NCBI RefSeq assembly: GCF_014206875.1
Contig: NZ_JACIJO010000003.1
Span: 660,066-724,065 of the forward strand
DNA: 64,000 bases
Source: Algoriphagus iocasae
GTDB lineage: Bacteria > Bacteroidota > Bacteroidia > Cytophagales > Cyclobacteriaceae
Direction of reading: 5' to 3'
A program made the position numbers and the translations under genes. The notes under the pieces were generated by a model. It saw only the letters and a list, made by a program, of their open reading frames with translations. It did not search any database and had not been told where the DNA came from. Below, in pieces: positions 35,737 through 45,690 of this stretch. Each line of letters begins with the position of its first letter. Within the stretch, counting starts at the first letter, position 1.

Positions 35737-37797
35737 ATGCCCGAATTATCTTCTCAGGAAAAAGAGTTTTTAGAAATACTGATTGCAAAGATCAAGGGGC
35801 ATATCAGTGAGGAGGAGTTTGGGGTTTCGGATCTGGCGGAGGAAATGAATATGAGCAGGTCCAACCTGCTGAGAAAAGTCAAAAAGATGACAGATCTCTC
35901 CGTTAGCCAATTTATTAATCAGATCCGCCTACAAGAAGCCATGGAACTTCTGAGGTCTAGCAGTTATAATGTTTCTGAAGTTTCCCATCGGGTTGGTTTC
36001 AATAGCCCTTCTTATTTTATTAAATGCTTCCGTGAACACTATGGTTATCCGCCAGGGGAGGTGGGAAAACATCCTGAACTCTCAGAAGAAGGGCCAGAGT
36101 TGCATTCCAAAGATTCAAGAAAGAGACCCTGGATTTTGGCTCTATCGGGAGTAGTATTGATTCTGATTTTAGCACTGACTTGGTTTGGTAGAGATTTATT
36201 CAAAGACCGGATTGAAAAGGAAAAGTCAATTGTTGTTCTTCCTTTTAAAAATGACAGTTCGGATTCGACTAATGTGTATTTGATTAATGGCCTTATGGAG
36301 GCTACGCTGAATAACCTACAAAAAATCAAGGATTTAAGAGTTTTAAGTCGAACCTCTGCCGAAAAATATCGAGAGAGTACCAAGTCTATTCCCGAAATGG
36401 CTGAAGAGTTGAATGTCAATTATCTTGTGGAAGGTAGTGGACAGAAAATGGGGGATAATATTGTTTTGAATATTCAGCTAATTGATGGAGCCAAGGATCA
36501 GCATCTATGGAGTAAACAGTATAGGAGAGAGGTTAGTGATATTTTTGCCTTGCAGCAGGAAATCTCTAAGGATATTGCAAAAGAGATTCAGGCGGTAATT
36601 ACGCCAGAGGAGAGATTCAGGATAGAAAAGGAACCTACCGATAATTTGAAAGCCTACGATTCCTTTATGAAGGGCTTGGAATTGTTAAACCAAGGCAGAG
36701 ATGAAAACCTGCTTGAATCGGTTGAGTATTTTAAAGATGCAATTGCCGAAGATGAGCGCTTTGCATTGGCTTATGCCTGCGCAGGAATGGCCTATTACTA
36801 TTATGATTTTTTTAAAGCCGAAAAGGAACATTTGGAACTTTTAGGGGCCTATGCAGATAAAGCCATGCTTTATGATCCTGGTCTAGGAGAAAGTATGGTA
36901 GCAAAAGCCATGTATTATTTGGCCAAAAAAGAATATACTGAGGCATTACCTTTTTTGGAAAAAGCCTTGGAATTTCAGCCCAACTCATCCCAGATCATTG
37001 GTTTATTGGCTGATTTTTATGCCAACAATCTCCCGGATACCGAAAAATATCTGGAATATGCGTTGATGGGAATGCAGTTGGAGGCTGGTCCCAGTGATTC
37101 GGTTGCAACAAGTTATTTTTATCTACGGGTTGGAAATGCCCTGATTCAAACGGGCTTCGTGGAGGAGTCATCTTCCTATCTGGATAAGTCATTGGAGTAC
37201 TTTTCCGGTAATGCCTATAGCCATTATGTAAAGGCCTTTATAAGCTATGCAAAGGATAAAGATTTAAGACATACCAGGGATTTGTTGCAGATTGAATATG
37301 AAAAAGACAGTTCCCGTTTTGATATTTTGCAGGATCTCGGCAAGGTCAGTTATTATTTAGGAGAATATGAGACTGCTTATAATTATTATATTCAATTCAA
37401 CGAGATTAGGGAAAAGCTTCAGTTGAATGTCTATGTGCATGAGAATATGATCATAGGGGAAACCTATGAAAAAGTAGGCAAAGCGGAGGAAGGAAGGAAA
37501 TTTATCGAGAGCTACAGAGCCTATTTGGAAAATGATCAAACGGCCTACAAAAATCTGGGACTGACGATGTATTATGCCCATGAAGGAGATTTTGAAAAGG
37601 CTTTATCCCATTTCCGTGAATTTGAAAAAGAAGACCATATTCAATATTGGGTCATTTTGTTTTTGCCAGAGGATCCTTTGGCTGAGCAGATTATGAAAAA
37701 TCCGGAATTCAGGGGAATTTGGGCTAGGGTAGTGGATAAATTCTGGAAGAATAATGCCGAAATCCGAAATCGCCTGAAGGAAAAAGGGATTTGGTAA
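35737..37797 (+). CDS. Membrane-bound AraC-type regulator with TolB-like and TPR domains
   Basis: A 686-residue protein. An N-terminal AraC-type double helix-turn-helix (residues about 20-107; VSDLAEEMNMSRSNLLRKVKK, VSEVSHRVGFNSPSYFIKCFREHYGYPP) is followed by one transmembrane helix (about 131-150). Next comes a FlgO/TolB-like N-terminal domain (SIVVLPFKNDSSDSTNVYLINGLMEATLNNLQKIKDLRVLSRTS...) and many TPRs (about 300-650). This puts the DNA-binding domain in the cytoplasm and the sensor outside, a one-protein signalling device. It is divergent from the ankyrin lipoprotein/acyltransferase pair, its probable target. Confidence 0.9.
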   Translation: MPELSSQEKEFLEILIAKIKGHISEEEFGVSDLAEEMNMSRSNLLRKVKKMTDLSVSQFINQIRLQEAMELLRSSSYNVSEVSHRVGFNSPSYFIKCFREHYGYPPGEVGKHPELSEEGPELHSKDSRKRPWILALSGVVLILILALTWFGRDLFKDRIEKEKSIVVLPFKNDSSDSTNVYLINGLMEATLNNLQKIKDLRVLSRTSAEKYRESTKSIPEMAEELNVNYLVEGSGQKMGDNIVLNIQLIDGAKDQHLWSKQYRREVSDIFALQQEISKDIAKEIQAVITPEERFRIEKEPTDNLKAYDSFMKGLELLNQGRDENLLESVEYFKDAIAEDERFALAYACAGMAYYYYDFFKAEKEHLELLGAYADKAMLYDPGLGESMVAKAMYYLAKKEYTEALPFLEKALEFQPNSSQIIGLLADFYANNLPDTEKYLEYALMGMQLEAGPSDSVATSYFYLRVGNALIQTGFVEESSSYLDKSLEYFSGNAYSHYVKAFISYAKDKDLRHTRDLLQIEYEKDSSRFDILQDLGKVSYYLGEYETAYNYYIQFNEIREKLQLNVYVHENMIIGETYEKVGKAEEGRKFIESYRAYLENDQTAYKNLGLTMYYAHEGDFEKALSHFREFEKEDHIQYWVILFLPEDPLAEQIMKNPEFRGIWARVVDKFWKNNAEIRNRLKEKGIW

Positions 37798-38693
37798 GAG
37801 CTTAGGTTGTTATCCAAGCAATAAATTGGTTTTGAAAAAATATAAAGTTCTAAACTGCCCACTGAGACTTCCCACTGAACAATGATTACGTTTCCATCTT
37901 GCTGGCGTGACGCTTTCCTCTCCGTTATACGATCCAGGGCCAGCGCTGGGGAAATTTTATTTCATTGACGGGCATTTCAGCCTTCGTTCCTCAGGCATTC
38001 ATACCCGTCTACCAAGCTTTGACCCCTACAGGGTCTTTTTAATTTCAAATTCCAAATTTCAAATCCGACATCTCACTTCCGTCTTCGGTCTTCCGTCCCT
38101 TCAAACATCCTAAATCCAACATCTGACATCCAACATCTGACATCGGACATCGGACATCCGTCTTCGGTCTTTCACCTTTCACCTTTCACCTTTCTGCTTT
38201 TCCAACCTCCCTTTAAACTTTCAAAACTGCATATTGCGACTGTGAACTGCGACTTCTCCTCCTTGCATATCGGGACTGCCACTCCGCCTGTGGCGGATCG
38301 CAGTGACGTTAAAAATTTCCAACACCTTTCAGACTTCTGACTTTAGCTTTCTGACTTTTCGAACCTCCAACTTCCAACTTCCTTACTTCCACTTTAAACT
38401 TTAAACTCTTCACTTTAAAATCTCCACTTTAAACTTTTAAAACTGCAAACTGCAAACTGCGACTGCCTACTGCGATTCGTTAAAAATCCCCCAGCCCCTT
38501 TGATTACGATTTTTCTCCTATCAATAATTATCTACAAGGGGGATTTGGATCTGTTTCCGACATCCTTCTTCTGTCTTCTGTCCCTTCAAACATCAAACAT
38601 CTGACATCAAACATCTGACATCCGACATCCCACTTCCGTCTTCGGTCTTCAGTCTTCCGACTCTTCAAACATCTGACATCCTTCATCCGACAA
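37798..38693 (+). repeat. Intergenic repeat block 5
   Basis: A gap of about 900 bp between convergent genes. An element B copy lies at 37891-38045; this subtype carries a TTTGACGGGCATTTCAG / CATACCCGTC insert instead of the CCCAGGGTT hairpin. An eight-unit ACATCNN run is at 38105-38160 and TTTCACC heptamers at about 38170-38195. Repeat D lies at about 38237-38306, CTTTAAA runs at 38395-38440, repeat C at about 38462-38555, and more ACATCNN units at 38588-38630. No gene. Confidence 0.8.
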
Positions 38694-39710
38694 TCAAGGT
38701 TTGTATGGTCCCACAACAACCAATTTATCCCCAGTTAAATCCACTTCAAATAAATGGGGAACTCTGATATATCGGCCATTTTCGGATCTATGGCTATGAA
38801 CACTCATCAAAGTTTTATTTTCAAAAGTTGTGAATATCATCCCATGACCAAAATTCAGCGGTGTAATCGGCTCTTTCTCCTGGATCCAAGGACCGTCCAA
38901 GGTGCCAGATTCGGAATAGGCGACTCCTTGAACATACTTATCATAAATCCAGCTAGTCCATAACATTCCTAACCTTCCACTTCCGGTATTAAACAGAAAA
39001 GGGCCATCGGTAACCTTATTGGGAACATCATTTCCATCTTTATCTTTTTCCCTGCTCCATGGAGAATCACTGGCTTTAAAAAGCAATTTTCCCTCGCCTA
39101 AAGATCCACTTAAGTCTGGCTTCAGTTCGATTTTTTCAATGGTCCCATTGAGATTTTGTAGCCATTCATAACAGTAAACCATGTATGGTTTTCCGTCCTT
39201 ATCAACCCAAAATGTACCGTCCAAAGTGGGTTTATCGGCTGGAAGGTAGGTAGGATCAGCCATGGGGAGGTAAGGGCCTTCGGGCTGATCACTCACCAGC
39301 ACATGACTCGCACGACGATCGATGATATTTCCGGCAACAGTGTCAATTTTGACGTTGGTGTTGGTGAAAGTAGCGAAGTAGTAATATTTCCCTTTGTAGG
39401 CATGGAGCTCGGCTGCCCAAATCATCGGCCTATGTCCCATCCAGGATTCAGGATCAGTTTTGGTAACACGATATGGGCCTTCCCAGGATTTCAAATCCTT
39501 ACTTTTCCAAATCATTCCTCCAGTTCCGGTCATGTAGTAGGAATTAGACTTTTGATCCGCAAGAATATAGGGATCACTCAGTCTGATGGAGTCTAAGGGG
39601 ATATTTTTCCTTACCGTGATATTTCGCTGAGCATGTACCCCAAATGAAAAAAACAGGATTAAAATAGTTGCAGTAAAAAGCTGAATCAGTTTTTGCCGGA
39701 AAGAATTCAT
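38694..39710 (-). CDS. Glycoside hydrolase family 43-type secreted enzyme
   Basis: A 338-residue protein with signal peptide (..FFSFGVHAQ). The five-bladed propeller signatures are present: SIRLSDPYILADQKSNSYYMTGTGG (catalytic base Asp), MIWAAELHAYKGKYYYFAT and LDGTFWVDKDGKPYMVYCYEW (pKa-modulating Asp). In the usual acid position the sequence reads KVTDGPFLF, with Asp where many GH43 enzymes have Glu. That variant is known among Bacteroidota GH43-like proteins, but activity should not be assumed. Arabinan- or xylan-type substrates are typical of the family. It is an isolated gene flanked by repeat blocks. Confidence 0.87.
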   Translation of the reverse strand: MNSFRQKLIQLFTATILILFFSFGVHAQRNITVRKNIPLDSIRLSDPYILADQKSNSYYMTGTGGMIWKSKDLKSWEGPYRVTKTDPESWMGHRPMIWAAELHAYKGKYYYFATFTNTNVKIDTVAGNIIDRRASHVLVSDQPEGPYLPMADPTYLPADKPTLDGTFWVDKDGKPYMVYCYEWLQNLNGTIEKIELKPDLSGSLGEGKLLFKASDSPWSREKDKDGNDVPNKVTDGPFLFNTGSGRLGMLWTSWIYDKYVQGVAYSESGTLDGPWIQEKEPITPLNFGHGMIFTTFENKTLMSVHSHRSENGRYIRVPHLFEVDLTGDKLVVVGPYKP

Positions 39711-39844
39711 AAGGAGAGAAATAGGTATATGGGAATTTAATCAGGTGTATTGTCTTAAGCTACAAATTTTACTTTGGAGAAGCTTTTTAAGGGTAAGGAT
39801 GGTTTTTGGATTCAGGATATGGTTCAATTTCCTTTTTGAATAAT

Positions 39845-39978
39845 ATGTATATCCACTTTCTTACCAGTAGCCAAAGAAAAAGGGCGTTAAAGCATCTTTC
39901 ATAGTGCTGTCGACAGTGGACGATTATCCGGGACTTTCCAAACTCATTCTTTAATTAGTGGCTCCATTGCGGATAATC
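39845..39978 (+). repeat. Dispersed repeat A, copy 3
   Basis: Starts GTATATCCACTTTCTTACCAG and ends at GCGGATAATC, with a short internal deletion relative to copies 1 and 2. It lies in the 370-bp gap before the GNAT gene; the rest of that gap shows nothing else. Confidence 0.75.
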
Positions 39979-40082
39979 ATGTTGAATAATTTTTCTCAAG
40001 GTCCTTTCAGAATTACCTACGATTTTTGAGCTTTGGATTTTGAAAGAGCGGATCTCTTTTGGATTAAATTCTAAATCAACAC

Positions 40083-40535
40083 ATGACTAGTATATCTGCG
40101 GTTAAATCATTTGCCGAACTCAGCAATTACGAACTTTACAACATCTTAAAATTAAGGAACGAGGTATTTGTAGTGGAGCAAAACTGTGTCTATCAGGATG
40201 CAGATAATAAGGATCTGAAAGGAGATCATTTGATGATCAAAGGGGAGGATGGATTATTGGCATATGCTAGGATTTTGCCTCCTGGGGTTTCTTATAAGGA
40301 AGTTTCTATCGGCAGGGTAGTGAGTCATCCAAATGCGAGAAGAACGGGTGTTGGAAGGGAATTAATGAAAAAAGCGCTGGAATTTATTTTGGAGAAATAC
40401 GGTCCTTGCCAAGTTAGAATCAGTGCCCAGACTTACTTGAGAGCTTTCTATTCCTCCTTTGGATTTGAAGCTGTTGGGGAGGTGTATTTAGAAGATGGTA
40501 TCGAGCATGTAGAAATGCTGGTCAAGGTGAAGTAA
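40083..40535 (+). CDS. elaA: GNAT-family N-acetyltransferase, ElaA type
   Basis: A 150-residue protein. LSNYELYNILKLRNEVFVVEQNCVYQDADNKDLKGDH is the ElaA N-terminal signature (LY..L+LR..VFVVEQ..Y.D.D..D). SIGRVVSHPNARRTGVGRELM is the acetyl-CoA loop (R-x-x-G-V/I-G) and RISAQTYLRAFYSSFGFEAVG is the C-terminal motif. The ElaA substrate is not established. It is monocistronic and preceded by repeat A copy 3. Confidence 0.92.
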   Translation: MTSISAVKSFAELSNYELYNILKLRNEVFVVEQNCVYQDADNKDLKGDHLMIKGEDGLLAYARILPPGVSYKEVSIGRVVSHPNARRTGVGRELMKKALEFILEKYGPCQVRISAQTYLRAFYSSFGFEAVGEVYLEDGIEHVEMLVKVK

Positions 40536-40559
40536 GGATGTGGAATACTAATTTTTCTG

Positions 40560-42740
40560 AGAGGATATTTGGGAATATTGACTAAAATTGAATTAAGCCC
40601 TTCGCCAAATTCCCTCTAAGATTTCGATTTTCGTCCAATCAGAAATCATGTTTCAAGAGGTGTTGGATCCGATTCCTATTTACCTACTGAGGCAGTGAAC
40701 TGCGACTTGCAACTCCTCACTTTAAACTACTATTTCTTTCAGACTTCTGATTTTAGACTTCTGACTTCAGACCTACCTTCGGCAGGCAAGCTGCCTACTG
40801 AAAACTGCCTGTAGATCTCTTTCCATCTTGCTGGCTTAACATTCCGTCTCCGAATGATGATCCCGGGCCAGCGCTGGGAAAATTTTTATTTCTTTGACGG
40901 GCATTTCAGCCTTCGTTCCTCAGGCTTTCATACCCGTCTACCAAGCTATGACCCCTACAGGGTCTTTTTGAATTTCTATTATTTTCCAATCAGAAATCAT
41001 GTTCCAAGGGGGATTGGATCCGTTTCCAATTTACCTACTGAGTCTGTTCACTGAGACTTCCTTTTTCCAACTTCCTCTTTAAACTTTAAACTCCTCACTT
41101 TAAACTTCCTTTCCTTTCAGACTTCTGATTTAAGACTTCTAACTTCAGACCTACCTTCGGCAGGCAAGCTGCCCACTGCTTACTGCGACTGTATACTGAA
41201 GCTGCGACCTACCTTCGGCAGGCAAGCTGTCTACTTGAAACTGCCTGTAGATCTCTTTCCATCTTGCTGGCTTAACGTTCCGTCTCCGAATGATGATCCT
41301 GGGCCAGCGCTGGGAAAATTTTTATTTCTTTGACGGGCATTTCAGCCTTCGTTCCTCAGGCTTTCATACCCGTCTACCAAGCTATGACCCCTACAGGGTC
41401 TTTTTGAATTTCTATTATTTTCCAATCAGAAATCATTTTACAGGAGGTGTTGGATCCGTTTCCAATTTACCCACTGCGACTGTTCACAGAGACTTCCTTC
41501 TTCCTTCTTCCAACTTCCCTCTTCCTCTTTAAACTTTAAACTCTCCACTTTAAACTTCCTTTCCTTTCAGACTTCTGACTTTAGCTTTCTGACTTCAGAC
41601 CTACCTTCGGCAGGCAAGCTGCCTACTGCTTACTGCGACTGCCCACTGCGACTGCATACTGAAGCTGCGACCTACCTTCGGTAGGCAAGCTGCCCACTGA
41701 GACTTGCAACTAGATCTCTTTCCATCTTGCTGGCTTAACGATCCGTCTCCGAATGATGATCCTGGGCCAGCGCTGGGAAAATTTTTATTTCTTTGATGGG
41801 CATTTCAGCCTTCGTTCCTCAGGCTTTCATACCCGTCTACCAAGCTTTGACCCCTACAGGGTCTTTTTGAATTTCTTTAAATCTTTCAGACTTCTGATTT
41901 CTGACTTTTGACTTCAGACCTACCTCGATACGTCAAAAATTCCCCTAACCCCCTTAGATTTCGATTTTTTTTCCAATCAGAAATCATGTTCCAAGAGGGA
42001 TTGGATCCGTTTCCAATTTACCTACTGAGACTATTCACTGATACTTGTAACTACTCACTTTAAACTACCTTTCCTTTCAGACTTCTGAATTAAGACTTCT
42101 GACTTCTGATTTTTCACTTTAAACTTTAAACTTTAAACTTTTCACTTTAGACTTCTGACTTTTAATTTAAATTCCCAAACGACTGCGACCTACCTTCGGC
42201 AGGCAAGCTGCCTACTGAAAACTGCCTGTAGATCTCTTTCCATCTTGCTGGCTTAACGTTCCGTCTCTGAATGATGATCCCGGGCCAGCGCTGGGAAAAT
42301 TTATATTTCTTTGACGGGCATTTCAGCCTTCGTCCCTCAGGCTTTCATACCCGTCTACCAAGCTTTGACCCCTACAGGGTCTTTTTGAATTTCTTTAAAT
42401 CTTTCAGACTTCTGATTTCAGACTTCTGACTTCAGACCTACCTCGATACGTCAAAAATCCCCCAGCCCCCTTAGATTTCGATTTTCTTCCAATCAGAAAT
42501 TATGGTCCAAGGGGGATTGGATCCGTTTTCAACATTCAACTTATAATTTCCTGCATTCCACTTTAAACTTTAAACTCTCCACTTTAAACTACCTTTCCTT
42601 TCAGACTTCTGACTTCTCACCTACCATCGGCAGGCAAGCTGCCCACTGCTTACTGCGACTGTCCACTGCGACTGCATACTGAAGCTGCAACCTACCTTCG
42701 GCAGGCAAGCTGCCTACTGAAAACTGCCTACTGACTTGGA
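40560..42740 (+). repeat. Macro-satellite I: four tandem copies of an element B unit
   Basis: The ATCTTGCTGG anchor recurs at 40824, 41261, 41724 and 42242 (periods 437, 463 and 518 bp). Each unit runs: TTGCTGGC...GCCAGCGCTGGG, a conserved insert with TTTGACGGGCATTTCAG, the GACCCCTACAGGGTC hairpin, a repeat C-like stretch ending GGATCCG, then ACTTNNN and ACTGNNN heptamers plus GCCTACCTTCGGCAGGC palindromes. Two short frames starting near 40854 and 41290 are copies of the same non-coding unit. Confidence 0.85.
42081..42171 (+). repeat. Heptamer run that changes type but keeps register
   Basis: From 42081, 13 consecutive 7-nt units (ACTTCTG, AATTAAG, ACTTCTG ... ACTTTAA, ACTTTAA ... ATTTAAA) run without a phase slip, passing from ACTTCTG-type to ACTTTAA-type and back. 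This shows that the two visually distinct repeat types are variants of one ACTTNNN array. Confidence 0.75.
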
Positions 42741-42786
42741 ACAATCATTGACCTTATTGGTTAGTATTGTTTATTATTTTCATGAA

Positions 42787-43812
42787 ATGAAAAACCCCGA
42801 TCTCCTAGTTTTTAATTCAAAAGGTATTTATTGCCCTAGAGCAAAGGTGTATTTGGATCCATGGAGACCGGTCAGTCATGCTATCATTACTCATGGTCAT
42901 TCTGATCATGCTCGATTTGGGCATAAAAATTACCTGACTCATTATTCGAATATTCCCATTTTGAAACATAGGCTTGGAGATATCTCTGTTCAAGGAGTAG
43001 AATGGAATACGCCTTTTGAAATTAATGGAGTGACTTTTAGTTTGCATCCAGCTGGACATATTATTGGTTCCTCGCAAGTGCGGGTTGAATACAAAGGAGA
43101 AGTTTGGGTTTTTACTGGAGATTACAAAGATGAGAATGATGGGGTGGCAGTGCCATACGAACCCATCAAATGCCATACGATGATCACGGAATGTACTTTT
43201 GGGATTCCTGCCTTCAAATGGAAGCCACAGCAGCAAGTATTTGACGAAATCAATGCCTGGTGGAAAGAGAATAAAGAAGAAGGTAAGACCTCGGTTCTTT
43301 TTGGCTATAGCCTGGGCAAAGCACAGAGGATTCTCAAATACCTGGACCCTTCTATTGGTACTATTTTTACCCATGGAGCAATTGAAAATATGACAGAGGT
43401 TCTCAGGCCTCAGATTTCACTTCCACCCACCCATTTGATCACTAGGGAAACTAAAGGAAAAGAGATTCAAGGAGGGATGGTCATTGCGCCTCCCAGTGCC
43501 CATGGATCTTCTTGGATGCGTAAACTGGTTCCTTACGAAACCGGAACCTGTAGCGGTTGGATGGCCTTTCGTGGAGCAAGGAGAAGAAGAGCGACTGATA
43601 AAGGATTTGTGATTTCAGATCATTGTGACTGGCAGGGTTTGTTGAATAGCATTAAAGCCAGTGAAGCAGAAAGAGTAATCTGCACTCATGGATATACTGA
43701 TATTTTTAGCAAATACCTGAGTGAATTAGGCTACGATGCCAGCGTGGAAAATACAGACTATGATGGTGAAAAAGAAGAAGTGTCAAGTGGTGCAGAAAAG
43801 GATAGCGTATGA
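42787..43812 (+). CDS. Ligase-associated DNA exonuclease (metallo-beta-lactamase fold)
   Basis: The start ATG 42787 (MKNPDLLVFNSKGIYCPRAKVYLDPW) is preferred over a TTG at 42736 that lies in repeat sequence. The 341-residue protein carries the metallo-beta-lactamase motif THGHSDHA, then HPAGHIIGSSQVRVE, VFTGDYK and the beta-CASP-like region with SDHCDWQGLL and ICTHGYTDIF. This is the exonuclease family that accompanies ATP-dependent DNA ligases in bacterial Lhr-Lig repair cassettes. Its stop overlaps the ligase start by 4 bp (ATGA), so the products are probably made together for end processing and sealing. Confidence 0.93.
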   Translation: MKNPDLLVFNSKGIYCPRAKVYLDPWRPVSHAIITHGHSDHARFGHKNYLTHYSNIPILKHRLGDISVQGVEWNTPFEINGVTFSLHPAGHIIGSSQVRVEYKGEVWVFTGDYKDENDGVAVPYEPIKCHTMITECTFGIPAFKWKPQQQVFDEINAWWKENKEEGKTSVLFGYSLGKAQRILKYLDPSIGTIFTHGAIENMTEVLRPQISLPPTHLITRETKGKEIQGGMVIAPPSAHGSSWMRKLVPYETGTCSGWMAFRGARRRRATDKGFVISDHCDWQGLLNSIKASEAERVICTHGYTDIFSKYLSELGYDASVENTDYDGEKEEVSSGAEKDSV

Positions 43813-45407
43813 AGGATTTTGCCCAACTAATCGAGGAACTGGATGCTACCACTAAAACCAATAGAAAAGTGGCGGCTTTGGCGGAGTATTTTAGAAATGC
43901 CTCTGAAGCCGATAAAATCTGGACCATTGCCATTCTTTCCCACAGAAGACCTCCAAGACCGGTCAATACTACTTTGCTTCGTGAATATGCAGCCGAACTT
44001 GCCCAAATCCCACTTTGGTTATTTGAGGACAGTTACCATATAGTTGGAGATCTTGCAGAATCTATTGCTTTGGTCATACCAAATGACCAAATGAAAAGTG
44101 ATCAATCCCTATCCGAAATTCTAGAGGAATTGATCCTTTTAAAAGCCAAAGCAGAGCAAGAGAAAAAAGAATATGTCCAGCAAAAGTGGATGCAATTGGA
44201 TTATTATTCCCGCTTTGTTTTTACCAAACTGTTGACTGGAGGTTTTCGAATAGGGATCAGCCAAAAGCTCATGACCAAAGCCCTTTCTCAGGTAACGGAT
44301 GTGCCGGAAGATGAACTAGCCTATAGACTGATGGGAGACTGGACTCCTGCTTCAACGAGTTTTGAGGAATTGATTTTTGGTAGAAATGAGCAGGCCTATG
44401 TGTCTAAACCTTTCCCTTTTTACTTGGCATATGCATTGGAAAATGAGCTGGAGGAATTAGGAGATGTTTCGGAATGGTCATTCGAACATAAATGGGATGG
44501 AATCCGAGGCCAATTGATTTGTAGGAAGGGAGAGTTGTTTCTTTGGACTAGAGGGGATGAACTGGTATCGGATAAGTATCCCGAACTCTTGGAGTTGGTT
44601 GATTTTATTCCTGATGGGACGGTTTTGGATGGAGAGATATTGCCCTTTATTGATGGAGAGATTGGTACATTCAACGATCTGCAAACGCGGATCGGAAGAA
44701 AGACGGTGAGTAAATCTATCCTTAAAAAAGTGCCTATTGTTTTTAGAGCTTATGATCTTTTGGAATTTGAAGGAAAGGATATGAGAAAGCTCAGTTATCA
44801 AGAAAGAAGAGAGTTATTAGAGCCTTTAATCGCTGATATTGCCCATCATTCTTTACAACTGTCAGAAAGGCTAAGTTTTAATTCCTGGGAAGAGGCCATT
44901 GCTGAGAGGGAATTGGCAAGAGAAAAAAGGTCTGAGGGCTTAATGCTAAAGCGTAATGACTCACCTTATCGGGTTGGTAGGAAGAAGGGGGATTGGTGGA
45001 AATGGAAAATAGATCCTTTGACCATTGATGCGGTCTTGACCTATGCCATGCGAGGTCATGGGCGGAGAACCAATCTATTTACTGATTATACCTTCGGGCT
45101 TTGGGAAACGAATGAGGAAGGAAAGCAGGAATTAATGACATTTGCAAAAGCCTATTCGGGTTTGACCGACAAGGAATTTGCGCAGGTAGATGCCATTATC
45201 AAAAAGACAACTTTGGAACGATTTGGTCCAGTGAGAAGTGTGGAGCCAACCTTGGTTTTTGAATTGGCATTTGAAGGGATAGCATTTTCTAGCAGGCATA
45301 AAAGTGGGGTGGCGGTTCGGTTTCCCAGAATCTTGAGATGGAGAAAAGACAAGACTATTGCGGATGCCAACAGCCTGGATGATCTGAAGGCTTTGATTCC
45401 TAATTAA
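43809..45407 (+). CDS. ATP-dependent DNA ligase
   Basis: A 532-residue ligase: a helical N-terminal DNA-binding domain (1-190), an adenylation domain with motif I EHKWDGIRG (nucleophile K228), motif III DGTVLDGEIL, motif IV SEGLMLKRNDSPYRVG and motif V WWKWKIDP, and a C-terminal OB domain (YTFGLWE..., PTLVFELAFEGI). It seals nicks using ATP and acts in the accessory Lhr-Lig damage response (family knowledge). It is translationally coupled to the exonuclease upstream. The helicase and PdeM phosphoesterase genes usually found with this pair are not adjacent here. Confidence 0.95.
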   Translation: MKDFAQLIEELDATTKTNRKVAALAEYFRNASEADKIWTIAILSHRRPPRPVNTTLLREYAAELAQIPLWLFEDSYHIVGDLAESIALVIPNDQMKSDQSLSEILEELILLKAKAEQEKKEYVQQKWMQLDYYSRFVFTKLLTGGFRIGISQKLMTKALSQVTDVPEDELAYRLMGDWTPASTSFEELIFGRNEQAYVSKPFPFYLAYALENELEELGDVSEWSFEHKWDGIRGQLICRKGELFLWTRGDELVSDKYPELLELVDFIPDGTVLDGEILPFIDGEIGTFNDLQTRIGRKTVSKSILKKVPIVFRAYDLLEFEGKDMRKLSYQERRELLEPLIADIAHHSLQLSERLSFNSWEEAIAERELAREKRSEGLMLKRNDSPYRVGRKKGDWWKWKIDPLTIDAVLTYAMRGHGRRTNLFTDYTFGLWETNEEGKQELMTFAKAYSGLTDKEFAQVDAIIKKTTLERFGPVRSVEPTLVFELAFEGIAFSSRHKSGVAVRFPRILRWRKDKTIADANSLDDLKALIPN

Positions 45408-45690
45408 TCTAAACACTTAAATTAGACTTATTTCTTGTTTGATTTTTTCTTTGATGAAGATATGCTTTGATCTCAGAAGTGTCGGGTGCATCCAGTAAAA
45501 CTTTCCTTAAGTATTTGAAGTAGGCCTATTAAGGCACCGGGTTTTGATTCAATCAATTACTCAAATTGTGGTATATCTTACGCTATTAGGTTAAAATCCT
45601 GAAAATAATGCTTTCGAATTGAGGCTAGGAATCAATAATGGCTTTAGCATGGCCTTTGTACTTCAATAACTAAACTTTTCCCAACTTGAT

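Noticed and set aside
15960..42740. Tandem repeats considered as CRISPR arrays
   Set aside because: Units are about 7 bp and degenerate, or more than 380 bp; there is no 25-40 bp repeat with equal-length unique spacers and no cas gene.
42736..42786. Upstream extension of the exonuclease to a TTG
   Set aside because: The added residues lie partly in repeat sequence and are not conserved-looking; ATG 42787 begins the family's usual N-terminus.
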